Origin: Soonwooa sp032062245
GTDB taxonomy: Bacteria; Bacteroidota; Bacteroidia; Flavobacteriales; Weeksellaceae
NCBI RefSeq assembly: GCF_032062245.1
Contig: NZ_DAMBQF010000003.1
Span: 62,001-126,000, forward strand
DNA: 64,000 bases
Reading direction: 5' to 3'
A model generated the notes under the pieces. That model was not told the origin of the DNA. It worked only from the letters and a program-made list of their open reading frames with translations, and ran no database searches. Positions within the stretch are counted from its first letter, which is position 1; every line of letters starts with the position of its first letter. Positions 41,861-50,930 of this stretch are shown here, piece after piece. Position numbers and translations under genes: made by a program.

Positions 41861-43069
41861 ATGATGAAAAATATTTTGGGAATAATAGTTTTCTTTATTC
41901 TCATAGAATTTTATATTTACCAAGCTGTTCGCACTGTCGTTAGTCAGCCTTGGGCGCGCGGCGCATATTGGGTGATCACCATTGCTATCTATGCAATTTT
42001 GATATATTTGGTTACCCAATTCGATCGTACCGTTCGTAATCCAATGCGGGTCAACATTATTATGGGACTTATTTTGGTGTTTGTAATGCCCAAACTTTTA
42101 ACCTTTGTTTTCTTATTAATAGAAGATATCGTTAGATTGTCAAGGTATGGATTTCAGGCGCTTTCTTCAACCAGTTCTGCGCATATGCCGAGCAGGAGGA
42201 AGTTTGTAAGTTTGGTAGGTTTGGGTGTTGCAGGATTGATGTCTTACGCGTTTTTGGATGGAATGATTTTCGGAAAATACCGTCATTGCGTTCGTAAAGT
42301 GAAATTAAAATTGAAAGGTCTTCCCGAAAGTTTTAAAGGTTACAAAATTGTACAAATCTCAGATGTCCACAGCGGAACTTTCCAAGAGCCCGCAAAATTG
42401 CAACATGCGATCGATTTAATTAATCAACAAAAACCAGATTTAGTCCTTTTTACGGGTGATATGGTGAATAATTATGCGGAAGAATTCCAGCCGTTCATTA
42501 ATTTGTTTAAATCTATTCAGGCGAAAGATGGAAAATTTTCGGTGTTAGGTAATCACGATTACGGCATGTATGGAAAATTTAATTCTAAAGAAGAAGAGCG
42601 TCAAAATGTTCCGAATCTAATTAAATTTCAAAAAGAAGCTGGCTTTAGAATGTTGCGAAACGAAAATCTTAGCATCGATAGAAATGGTGAAAAAATCTAC
42701 CTACTCGGTGTCGAAAACTGGGGCGAAAAACCTTTTCCACAATACGGAGATCTTGATAAAGCTTTACAAAATGTGCCAACAGATTCTGTTAAAATTTTGA
42801 TGTCGCACGATCCAACGCATTTTGATTATGTAGTTAAAAATCATCCTAATTTTGTGCACTTGACATTGTCTGGGCACACACATGGGATGCAATTTGGGGT
42901 TGATCTCAAAAATGTGAAATGGTCGCCAGTAGAATATAAGTATAAAAAATGGATGGATCTTTATGAAAGTAACGATCGCTATCTCTACGTTAATCGAGGT
43001 TTTGGCGTCATTGGTTATTCGGGAAGAGTAGGGATTTTACCGGAAATTACCTTATTTGAATTGAGTTAA
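41861..43069 (+). CDS. Membrane-anchored metallophosphoesterase
   Basis: The 402-residue protein has three N-terminal helices (about 5-22, 33-50, 63-86) and a fourth around 115-132 preceded by SRRKFVSLVG, which resembles a twin-arginine signal. The catalytic calcineurin-like domain follows with ISDVHSG, FTGDMVNN, GNHDYG, MSHDPTHF and SGHTHGMQFG, all five metal-ligand blocks. The domain probably faces the periplasm. Such proteins hydrolyse phosphoesters, some of them UDP-diacylglucosamine-like lipids; the substrate is unknown here. Confidence 0.9.
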   Translation: MMKNILGIIVFFILIEFYIYQAVRTVVSQPWARGAYWVITIAIYAILIYLVTQFDRTVRNPMRVNIIMGLILVFVMPKLLTFVFLLIEDIVRLSRYGFQALSSTSSAHMPSRRKFVSLVGLGVAGLMSYAFLDGMIFGKYRHCVRKVKLKLKGLPESFKGYKIVQISDVHSGTFQEPAKLQHAIDLINQQKPDLVLFTGDMVNNYAEEFQPFINLFKSIQAKDGKFSVLGNHDYGMYGKFNSKEEERQNVPNLIKFQKEAGFRMLRNENLSIDRNGEKIYLLGVENWGEKPFPQYGDLDKALQNVPTDSVKILMSHDPTHFDYVVKNHPNFVHLTLSGHTHGMQFGVDLKNVKWSPVEYKYKKWMDLYESNDRYLYVNRGFGVIGYSGRVGILPEITLFELS

Positions 43070-43091
43070 AACTTATTTTAAATATATAGAA

Positions 43092-43126
43092 GCCTTTCAG
43101 AGTTTCAAACTTTGAAAGGTTTTTTT
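43092..43126. terminator. Intrinsic terminator
   Basis: CCTTTCA-AGTTT pairs with ACTTTGAAAGG around CAA, followed by T7; it lies between convergent genes. Confidence 0.8.
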
Positions 43127-43145
43127 ATTCTAGTTAATCAAAATT

Positions 43146-43901
43146 TTAAAATAAATAATCCTTCATTCTCGACGTTGCGATTTCTTTTTCGGTAACAAAT
43201 TCTAAGAAAGCGATAAGTTTGTCCTCAAATTTTTTTCCAAGATTATATTTTTTATAAAACGGAAACTTATAAGGCAAATTTTCCTTTTCATAAAACTGCC
43301 AAGCATTCATGTAGACTTGGACGTAATCTTCGTTTTGAAGCGTTTCCAAAATCATGTTTTCATAAAACTGCAAAGGCGTCATCTGGAAAACATAATCATT
43401 GAAGGGCAACTGAGAATAAGGCGATAAACTTTCTGGGACAATCACAAGATTATCATCATAATAAAGCTGCGTTTTTTCCTTTTTTAAACGACGAAAAACG
43501 AAACCAATATTAGAATGCTCAATATCCGAAACGTAAGAAAAACCTAGGTTTTTAATATCTTTATTGGGAAGTCGTAATAATTTTTGGCGAAGTCCACGGA
43601 CACTTTTTTGAAGCTGATCTTCGAGATTATTTTTGACAATTTCGATATCTGCAACGGAGGACGAAATGTTGTACAAGGCGACTTCGTGACCTGCAGAAAC
43701 TAACTTTTTTAAAGTTTTGCTAAGTCGTTCAGCTATTTTAACTTCGACAAAAAAAGTCACTAAAATGGAATAGATCTCAAGATTTTGAAGAATAATCTCA
43801 AGGTTTTGTTCCAAAGATGCTATCAAAGTTTCGTCGTCCAAATTCGGATCCGCACGATCTTCCCCAAAAGGAATTGTAAGATTGAAACTCAATAACAGCA
43901 T
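43146..43901 (-). CDS. Polysaccharide deacetylase-like protein, degenerate motifs
   Basis: The 251-residue protein has the overall NodB-like order: an N-terminal strand LLLSFNLTIPFGED, TFFVEVKIAERL in the position of the ATFF block, SAGHEVALYN in the place of GHEIGxH, and RGLRQKLLRLPNK in the place of RxPxG. The catalytic Asp-Asp pair and the His-His metal ligands of active deacetylases are not conserved (GHEVALYN lacks the usual His). It may be a catalytically inactive relative. It follows the threonine dehydrogenase gene by 21 bases in the same direction. Confidence 0.65.
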   Translation of the reverse strand: MLLLSFNLTIPFGEDRADPNLDDETLIASLEQNLEIILQNLEIYSILVTFFVEVKIAERLSKTLKKLVSAGHEVALYNISSSVADIEIVKNNLEDQLQKSVRGLRQKLLRLPNKDIKNLGFSYVSDIEHSNIGFVFRRLKKEKTQLYYDDNLVIVPESLSPYSQLPFNDYVFQMTPLQFYENMILETLQNEDYVQVYMNAWQFYEKENLPYKFPFYKKYNLGKKFEDKLIAFLEFVTEKEIATSRMKDYLF

Positions 43902-43922
43902 CTCCAGAACATATTTTTATGA

Positions 43923-44885
43923 CTATTTAGCCAATTTTATTTTTAGATTTTTAATCATGTCTTCCGACATTTTTTTGATATCAAAATCGTAGCTAAGTCC
44001 CCAATCTTGTTTTGCAACAGAATCGTCAATGCTTGCTGGCCAAGAGTCAGCAATCGCTTGACGGAAATCTGGCTCATATTTAATCGTGAAATTAGGAATG
44101 ATTTTTGTGATTTCTTCAGCCAATTCTTTAGGATTAAAGCTCATGCCTCCAAGATTGTAAGACGTTCTAACTTTCACATCATCTTTTGGCGCAGTCATCA
44201 ATTTAATCGTTGCATTAATGGCGTCATCCATGTACAACATTGGCATTTTTGTATCTTCTTTGATGAAGCTTGTGTAGTTACCATTTTCTACAGCTTCATA
44301 AAAAATCTCTACTGCATAATCTGTTGTTCCTCCACCAGCAGGCGCTTTCCAAGAGATAAGACCAGGATAACGGATACTTCTCACATCAACACCATATTTA
44401 TCAAAATAATATTCGCACCATTTTTCACCCGCCATTTTTGAGATTCCGTAGACTGTTGAAGGGTTAAGCACAACTTCTTGTCCAACATTTTCTTTAGGAA
44501 GTCCTTTCCCAAAAACAGCGATAGAACTTGGCCAAAATATTTTGCTAATTACACCTTGTTTTGCCAATTCGCAAAGGTGAAGAAGTGGCTCTAGATTAAG
44601 CTTCCAAGCGAAAAGAGGTTGCTTTTCCGACGTGCCAGAAAGTAGGGAAGCCAAATGATAAACTGTTGTTATATGATGTTCTTTGATAAAGTTGGTCATC
44701 GCGTCAAAATTGCTAACGTCCAATCTTTCGTAATGTCCAGCTTCTGTAATGCCTTCTTTCCACTTGTCAAGGCCAGATGCAAACACATTTTCTTTACCGT
44801 AAAGTTCTACCAATTTTAATGTTAATTCGGTGCCGATTTGTCCCAAAGCACCAGTCACAAGAATGCGTTCTGTAGGGCTACTCAT
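43923..44885 (-). CDS. tdh: L-threonine 3-dehydrogenase, SDR type
   Basis: The 320-residue extended short-chain dehydrogenase has NAD-binding GALGQIG near residue 12, PSSIAVFG with the catalytic Ser, and YGISKMAGE with Tyr and Lys. The stretch YPGLISWKAPAGGGTTDYAVEIFY is a hallmark of UDP-galactose-4-epimerase-like L-threonine dehydrogenases as described in Flavobacterium frigidimaris and Cupriavidus necator. It oxidises threonine to 2-amino-3-ketobutyrate. A threonine aldolase lies 1 kb away on the other strand; 2-amino-3-ketobutyrate ligase is not in the window. Confidence 0.92.
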   Translation of the reverse strand: MSSPTERILVTGALGQIGTELTLKLVELYGKENVFASGLDKWKEGITEAGHYERLDVSNFDAMTNFIKEHHITTVYHLASLLSGTSEKQPLFAWKLNLEPLLHLCELAKQGVISKIFWPSSIAVFGKGLPKENVGQEVVLNPSTVYGISKMAGEKWCEYYFDKYGVDVRSIRYPGLISWKAPAGGGTTDYAVEIFYEAVENGNYTSFIKEDTKMPMLYMDDAINATIKLMTAPKDDVKVRTSYNLGGMSFNPKELAEEITKIIPNFTIKYEPDFRQAIADSWPASIDDSVAKQDWGLSYDFDIKKMSEDMIKNLKIKLAK

Positions 44886-45026
44886 AATTACTTTTTATGT
44901 TATACAAAACTAAAGAAAAATAACTGCTCACCGAAATTTTTAATCGAAATTATCCACGATTTTATAATGATAAATATGCGATTCCCAAGAATTATTAAGT
45001 ACCTTAGTTTCATAAAAATTTTAAAA

Positions 45027-45842
45027 ATGAAACCCATCCTAAGACTTCAAGATTTTATTAAAATAAAAAACAATCCTGACATTCGAATTTATGATGTGAG
45101 AACAGGATCAAATGCTGTTGAAAATTACAAAAATGAGCATCTCACAAATGCAGCTTATGTAAGTTTGGATACTGATTTGGCTGAGATTGGTGATTTCAAA
45201 AATGGTGGACGACATCCATTGCCGAGCTCAGAAAAATTTGCGGACACTTTAGGAAATTTAGGAATAAACCCAAATTCGCATGTTGTAATTTATGATGATA
45301 AAAATGGAGGCAATGCTGCAGCGAGATTTTGGTGGATGCTAAAAGCACTTGGTCACGAGAAAGTACAAGTTTTGGATGGTGGACTTCAAAATGCGAAAGC
45401 CAACAATATTGAAACAGATTCTGGCGATTTTAAATATGAAAAAGAAAATTATCCAAGTTCTGATTGGATTTTGCCAACAATAAAAATTGATGAAGTTGAA
45501 AAGGCAACGGAAGACAATGATTTTGTGATTATTGATGTTCGCGAAAACCAAAGATTTGCTGGGATTACAGAACCAATCGATTTGGTTGCTGGTCATATCC
45601 CAAACGCTATTAATATTCCGTTTTCTGAGAATCTTGACGATAACGGAAACTTCAAAACATCAGAACAACTTCATAAAAAATATGAGGAAATTTTTAATCA
45701 ACATTCTAAAAATCAAATTATTGTGCACTGCGGTTCTGGTGTAACGGCTTGTCACACCTTGTTGGCGATGAGTGAAGGTGGTTACGAGATACCAAATCTT
45801 TATGTTGGTTCTTGGAGCGAATGGTCTCGAAGTAAAATATAA
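45027..45842 (+). CDS. Sulfurtransferase, two rhodanese domains
   Basis: I start at ATG 45027 (MKPILRLQDF); upstream in-frame ATGs overlap the divergent tdh gene. The 271-residue protein has an inactive N-terminal rhodanese domain (about 1-135, RIYDVRTG, VVIYDDKNGGNAAARFWWML, VLDGG) and an active C-terminal one (FVIIDVRENQRFAG, then HCGSGVTACH with the nucleophilic Cys). The CGSGVT loop fits 3-mercaptopyruvate or thiosulfate sulfurtransferases. It moves sulfur to cyanide or thiols in the cytoplasm. It precedes the threonine aldolase by 14 bases, so they form an operon. Confidence 0.9.
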   Translation: MKPILRLQDFIKIKNNPDIRIYDVRTGSNAVENYKNEHLTNAAYVSLDTDLAEIGDFKNGGRHPLPSSEKFADTLGNLGINPNSHVVIYDDKNGGNAAARFWWMLKALGHEKVQVLDGGLQNAKANNIETDSGDFKYEKENYPSSDWILPTIKIDEVEKATEDNDFVIIDVRENQRFAGITEPIDLVAGHIPNAINIPFSENLDDNGNFKTSEQLHKKYEEIFNQHSKNQIIVHCGSGVTACHTLLAMSEGGYEIPNLYVGSWSEWSRSKI

Positions 45843-45856
45843 TTGATTGATTCTAA

Positions 45857-46888
45857 ATGAAATATTCTTTTAAAAATGATTATACAGAAGCTTGTCATCC
45901 TAATATTTTGCAAGCTTTGGTGGATACTAATTCGATGCAGCAATTGGGTTACGGACATGACGATTATTGCAAGCAAGCTGCTGCTATTTTTCGATCAAAA
46001 ATTAAAAATGAAAAAGCAGGTATTTTTTTTGTAAGTGGTGGGACACAAGCTAATCTGTTGGTGATTTCTTCTTTGTTAAAACCTTTTGAAAGCGTTATCG
46101 CGGCGCAAACTGGTCACATCGAATCCAACGAAACTGGCGCTATCGAAGCAGTTGGTCATAAGATTAATTTGATACCAACTGACAATGGAAAAATAACGAC
46201 AGATGCGATCCAAAAAGTATTGGACACGCATCAAAATATTCCGCATCAAGTCCGACCAAAATTGGTTTATATCTCGAACACGACAGAAGTTGGGACACAT
46301 TATTCTAAATCCGAATTGGAGAATTTATATCGATTCTGTAAGTCAAAAAATCTCTTGTTTTTCATTGATGGCGCAAGATTGTCACAAGCTATTGCGATTC
46401 CAGAAGCTAATTTAAGTTTAGAAATTATCGCTAAAAATTCGGATGTTTTTTATTTTGGTGGAACAAAAAATGGAGCGTTAATCGGTGAAGCTATTATTTT
46501 TAATAACGAAAAATTGTGTGAAGATTTTCCTTATTTCATCAAACAAAAAGGTGCGATGTTGGCAAAAGGACGATTGTTGGGCATTCAGTTTTTAGAATTG
46601 TTGAAAGAAGATTTGTTTTTAAAACTTGGAGAAAACGCCAATCGTCAAACTCAAAAACTTAAAAATGCTTTTGTTGAAGTTGGGACAGAATTTTTGACAG
46701 ATTCGTCGAGTAATCAAATATTTCCGATTCTTAAAAAGGAAGATATTGAAGTTTTGCAAACCCAATTTGATTTTTATGTTTGGAAAGAAATAGATACAGA
46801 CTTCGCAGCGATACGTTTGATTTGTTCATGGGCAACGACGGACGAAGCAATTGAAGAATTTGTTGCAGCCATCCGCAATTTGAATTAA
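45857..46888 (+). CDS. Low-specificity threonine aldolase-family PLP enzyme
   Basis: The 343-residue fold-type I PLP enzyme has FVSGGTQANLLVIS, the stacking and anchoring region GHIESNETGAIEAVGH, FIDGARLSQAI with the Asp that binds the pyridine nitrogen, and the Schiff-base Lys in FGGTKNGALIGEAI near residue 205. It splits L-threonine into glycine and acetaldehyde in the family. It is co-transcribed with the sulfurtransferase and close to tdh, giving two alternative routes of threonine breakdown in one locus. Confidence 0.9.
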   Translation: MKYSFKNDYTEACHPNILQALVDTNSMQQLGYGHDDYCKQAAAIFRSKIKNEKAGIFFVSGGTQANLLVISSLLKPFESVIAAQTGHIESNETGAIEAVGHKINLIPTDNGKITTDAIQKVLDTHQNIPHQVRPKLVYISNTTEVGTHYSKSELENLYRFCKSKNLLFFIDGARLSQAIAIPEANLSLEIIAKNSDVFYFGGTKNGALIGEAIIFNNEKLCEDFPYFIKQKGAMLAKGRLLGIQFLELLKEDLFLKLGENANRQTQKLKNAFVEVGTEFLTDSSSNQIFPILKKEDIEVLQTQFDFYVWKEIDTDFAAIRLICSWATTDEAIEEFVAAIRNLN

Positions 46889-46937
46889 TTTTTAGAAAAA
46901 AATGCAATTCAAAGTTTAATATTTTCTAAGCTTTTGA

Positions 46938-46945
46938 TATTTTTG
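46938..46945 (+). promoter_or_regulatory. -7 box of DUF808 gene
   Basis: TATTTTTG matches TAnnTTTG, 24 bases before the ATG at 46969. Confidence 0.4.
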
Positions 46946-46968
46946 TTCAACAAAATTTACAATAATTT

Positions 46969-47850
46969 ATGGCTTCAGGCATTTTTGCACTTTTAGATGA
47001 TTTGGCAGCGTTAATGGACGATGTCGCAGTAGCGAGTAAAGTCGCAACTCAAAAAACCGCTGGTATTTTGGGGGACGACCTCGCAGTAAATGCCGAAAAA
47101 GCAACAGGATTTCAGTCTTCGCGCGAGATTCCTGTGTTGTGGGCGATTACGAAAGGTTCGTTCCTTAATAAGTTAATAATCGTTCCGATTGCGTTGTTGC
47201 TAAACGCTTTTTTCCCAGTTATTATTAAATATGTTTTGATTGCGGGGGGCTGTTATTTAGCATTCGAAGGCATGGAAAAGATTTTCCATTTTTTGTTTCA
47301 TAAAAAAGAAATCGAGCAAACGGATAATAATATTACTGAAGTTCTCGAGCATCAACTTCCTGAACAACAGGAAAAAGCAAAAGTAAAAGCTGCGATTACA
47401 ACCGATTTTATTTTGTCCATCGAGATTGTGATTATTGCTTTGGGAACGGTTCTTAAGCAACCTCTTAATATCCAAATTGTAACCGTTTGCGTCGTATCAG
47501 TTTTAGCAACAGTAGGTGTTTACGGGATTGTTGCGCTAATTGTTAGGATGGATGACGCAGGTTTTAGATTGATTGATAAATCTAACGACCGCGGAATTTT
47601 CTCAAAAATTGGACATTTTTTAGTGAAACTTCTTCCGATTGTTATTAAAGTTTTGGGCGTTGTTGGGACGATTGCATTGTTACTGGTTTCTGGCGGAATT
47701 TTTATGCATAATATAGATCATCTTCATGATTATCTTCCTCATATTCCGGATATTATAAATGAAGCTGGACTTGGTATTATTGTCGGAACTGCGATGGTTG
47801 CGGTAATTACTTTAATTCAAACTATCGTAAAAAAGATGAAGAAGGCGTAG
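46969..47850 (+). CDS. DUF808 (YedI-like) inner membrane protein
   Basis: The 293-residue protein begins with the DUF808 hallmark (ASGIFALLDDLAALMDDVAV, then KTAGILGDDLAVNAEKATGF) and has about six membrane helices, including the glycine-rich AFFPVIIKYVLIAGGCYLAFEG and the C-terminal GLGIIVGTAMVAVITL. The family is widespread and its function unknown. It has its own promoter box and terminator. Confidence 0.92.
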   Translation: MASGIFALLDDLAALMDDVAVASKVATQKTAGILGDDLAVNAEKATGFQSSREIPVLWAITKGSFLNKLIIVPIALLLNAFFPVIIKYVLIAGGCYLAFEGMEKIFHFLFHKKEIEQTDNNITEVLEHQLPEQQEKAKVKAAITTDFILSIEIVIIALGTVLKQPLNIQIVTVCVVSVLATVGVYGIVALIVRMDDAGFRLIDKSNDRGIFSKIGHFLVKLLPIVIKVLGVVGTIALLLVSGGIFMHNIDHLHDYLPHIPDIINEAGLGIIVGTAMVAVITLIQTIVKKMKKA

Positions 47851-47874
47851 AAATATTAATTTTTAAATAAATCA

Positions 47875-47911
47875 AAATCGGCAGTTCCCAATGAGACTGC
47901 CGATTTTTTTT
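47875..47911 (+). terminator. Intrinsic terminator
   Basis: AATCGGCAGT pairs with ACTGCCGATT around a 10-nt loop, followed by T-run, between the DUF808 gene and the convergent receptor pseudogene. Confidence 0.9.
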
Positions 47912-47932
47912 GAGTAAATATTAAATAAATTC

Positions 47933-50285
47933 TTAACCGCCAACGCGACTTTGTTCCTCAAATTTGGTTTGGTTGGTTGCGCCTTTTATGTTGTTATTTC
48001 CAAACTTGTAAGTCAACGAAAGGTTGGCGCTTTACGAAAGACCTTTGTATTTGAAATTCGATGTGAAATTCGAGTACGTTTCGCGGCCTTTGTAAGTTTG
48101 TGTGTTAAAAATATCATTAACACTCAAGGTGATCATAAGATTCTTATATAGTAAATTTAGTTTTAAACCTGCATAAAGATTATTACTGAAATTAATATCC
48201 GAATTGCCTTGTTTGCTTGGCAAATCCATCCAATAACCAAGCGTAAATGCTAAGTTTTTATCCTTTCTTAAATAGAAACTATTGTTGATATTAAGGTTGG
48301 CGCCAAAACTTGCTGGGAAAATATTGACATCGGATCTGGTACTCGTAGATTGGTTGTAGAAGCCCGTTAAGAATACATTTGACTCCAACCAACGTAATTT
48401 GTTAAAGCTGTAGTTAAGACTCATCCCAGTTTGATTTTCGGTAAAGAAATTCTCGGTTTTCGTGATTTTGTTTCCGTTTTCAATCTTCTGAATTCTACCC
48501 CAAGAAGCGGATGTATGTGTGAAGTAAAGCGTTGTCGTAAAGTTATTTTTTAAAACATAACTCAATTCCACATTGTCCGAGAAAGAAGGCTTCAAAAACT
48601 GATTTCCTACATAATATTCATAGTCTGAAGTGTAGACTTTTGAAGGACTAAGATTTCCAAAATACGGACGACGAATTCTACGCGAATAGTTAAGCGACAT
48701 CGTGTTGTTATCGTTCGCTTTGTAGCTAAAATAAACCGTTGGGAAGAATTTCCCATAAGACGATTTAACCATTGCTCCGTCAGATTTTGCAGTCCCATCC
48801 AACTCTGTATGTTCGTATCTAAGTCCTAATTTTGCATCCCATTTTTCAGCTATTTTAAAACTTGATGACACATAAGCTGCATAATTTTTTTCATGATAAA
48901 TAAAGGCGTTGCTTCGCAGAGGATTTAACTGTGTTTGTTCATTTTCAATATCAAAAAACTGAGCTGTAGATTCATTTTTAAACATGGTATATTTAAGACC
49001 TGATTCGGTTTTAATTTTCGAAAAATTCTTTTCAAGATCGACTTGTCTAGAGTAAACATTGTACAAGTTATCGTTGTAGTTAACAGCTTTTTTTTCTGTG
49101 TTTTGTAAGGTTGAAACATTGTTAATCAACGCCAATTTATTGGAGATTAAATTTCCAGAAAAACTTAATTTACTGCCTAAACTGTCCAATTTGATATCGT
49201 AGAAAGCTGTTGCGTAATGATTATTGTTATGATTGTGGTTGACATTTTGCGATACAAATTCAGTCGAAGTTCCGTTTTGTAAAGTTCTAACATTATTTTT
49301 TGCTAATGTTGTAAGGATTTGAAAATGAGTAATTATAATTAAAACCTATTAAATTTTTGTCATTGAGTTTGTATTCCGTTTTTATGTTGGCATTTTTGTA
49401 ACGATAATTTCCCCAATAACTTCCATCCGAATTCCAATATTGATCTTCACCAATGCTATAATTATAGTTTTTTTGCTTCCAAATATTTTCGCCCATACTT
49501 CCAGATGTCGACACCGAAAGTTTTTTGCCTTGGTAATTAAAAGTTGCACCATCGCGCCAACTTGTGACAGAACTCACGCTTCCCGAAGTTTGCAAAGATG
49601 CATTCCAACCAATATTTGTATTTTTCTTGAGTACAATATTGATAAGGCCACTTTTGCCTTCAGCAGCATATTTTGCAGGTGGCGTCGTAATCACTTCGAT
49701 TTTTGCAATGTCATCAGAACGTAGATTTTTAAGATAATTGATCAATTCTTCACCTGACAAATTCACAAGTCGGTCGTTGATCATAATTGCAACGCTGCTT
49801 TTCCCCGCAATGCTTATGGCGTCGTCGGTTGTGCGCAACATTGGCGTTTGGGACAAAGCTTCGACAGCGTCAACACCTTGCGACGCTACAGAATTTTCTA
49901 CATTAAAAACCAAGCGATCAACTTTTCGCTCTACCAATTTTTTACTTGTTGCAACAACAGTTACGCCTTCGATTTGCTTTTCTGCTGTGGGTTGCGATGT
50001 TGTTTGTATATTTTTAAGAAGTGTCCCTTGCACTTGGATTTCTTCATTGAAAATACTTTTTTGGTCTTTAAAAATTTCTAGTTTGTAAGTTCCGTTTTCG
50101 GGAAGTTGCAGAGCAAAATTTCCATTTTCGGTACTAATACTGGAATATTTTTTATCCTTTTGTGTTGCCACAATTTCAACGTACGAAAGATTGGTATTGT
50201 TGGTATCAGTTATTTTGCCTTCGATTTTTTGTCTAAAAGTAAAAATGCCGATTAAATTGATTAACAAGAAACTTGCTTTTTTCAT
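47933..50285 (-). pseudogene. TonB-dependent outer-membrane receptor with frameshift and stop
   Basis: One receptor of about 780 residues is split. The N-terminal part (50285 to about 49300) has a short signal-like start, a carboxypeptidase-like regulatory domain (about 20-95) and a plug (VAIMINDRLVNLSGEELINY, IEVITTPPAKYAAEGKSGLI). Near 49306-49320 a one-base shift occurs: removing one T from CCTTAC restores TTLAKNNVRTLQNGTST and the outer-membrane beta-barrel family domain. A TAA at 48032-48034 then interrupts the last strands, but the frame continues SANLSLTYKFGNNNIKG to the natural end at 47933. This is the family with a C-terminal outer-membrane beta-barrel and no SusD partner. It cannot be made intact. 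Confidence 0.88.
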
Positions 50286-50398
50286 AACACTAATTTTATA
50301 GGTATAATAAAGCAGAAGGATTTCCTGTTACATCAAAAATGAAATTATTTTTAAATTAAATTGTAAGTTGTTGTAATTGAGTATTTTAAAAATGAAAA

Positions 50399-50929
50399 TT
50401 ATTTCTGATAATTCTCTTTTTTAATTTGATAAATGAAATTTAATTTTGGACTTTCTCCGAAATATTCAACCAATTGTTCGTCAATTTTTTCGGCACCGAG
50501 ACGCGAAATAGAAATTTGAGAACGTAAATTTTCTGCGCCAATGTGGAAAATAACTTTATCAACATATTGGAAAATATAGTCCATCATCATGCGTTTCGCT
50601 TTGTGATTAAGTCCAGTTCCCCAAAACTTAGTTCCATAAAAAGTGTAACCAATTAAGATACTACTGTCAGCTTCATTGTAATCGTAAAAGCGCGAACTTC
50701 CTGCTAATTCGCCAGATTTTTTATCATAAATTTTGAACGCACCTCCGCTTTTTATGGCACCTTCGAAAAAATTTTGGAAAACTTCTATTTTATAACGGTC
50801 AGGATTGGGATGTTGCGCCCAAACTTCCTTTTCGGATGCAACTTTATATAAAGCTTCGAAATCTTCTTTTTGAAGTGGTTCCAAAATCAAAAAATCGTTT
50901 TCTAATCGAGATTGCAGCGAGAATTCCAT
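50399..50929 (-). CDS. GNAT-family N-acetyltransferase
   Basis: The 176-residue protein is of the RimJ/RimL-like acetyltransferase_3 type: LENDFLILEPLQKEDFEALY, FKIYDKKSGELAGSSRFYDY, the acetyl-CoA region GYTFYGTKFWGTGLNHKAKR and the pairing helix ENLRSQISISRLGAEK. It acetylates an amine on a protein or small molecule. It begins one base after the stop of the LptF/G-like gene, so it is in the same operon. The target is unknown. Confidence 0.85.
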   Translation of the reverse strand: MEFSLQSRLENDFLILEPLQKEDFEALYKVASEKEVWAQHPNPDRYKIEVFQNFFEGAIKSGGAFKIYDKKSGELAGSSRFYDYNEADSSILIGYTFYGTKFWGTGLNHKAKRMMMDYIFQYVDKVIFHIGAENLRSQISISRLGAEKIDEQLVEYFGESPKLNFIYQIKKENYQK

Positions 50930-50930
50930 A

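Noticed and set aside
44007..44441. 144-codon plus-strand frame opposite tdh
   Set aside because: Shadow of the SDR coding frame, with no recognisable domain.
49440..50088. Plus-strand frames opposite the TonB receptor
   Set aside because: Shadow frames; composition and lack of starts argue against coding.
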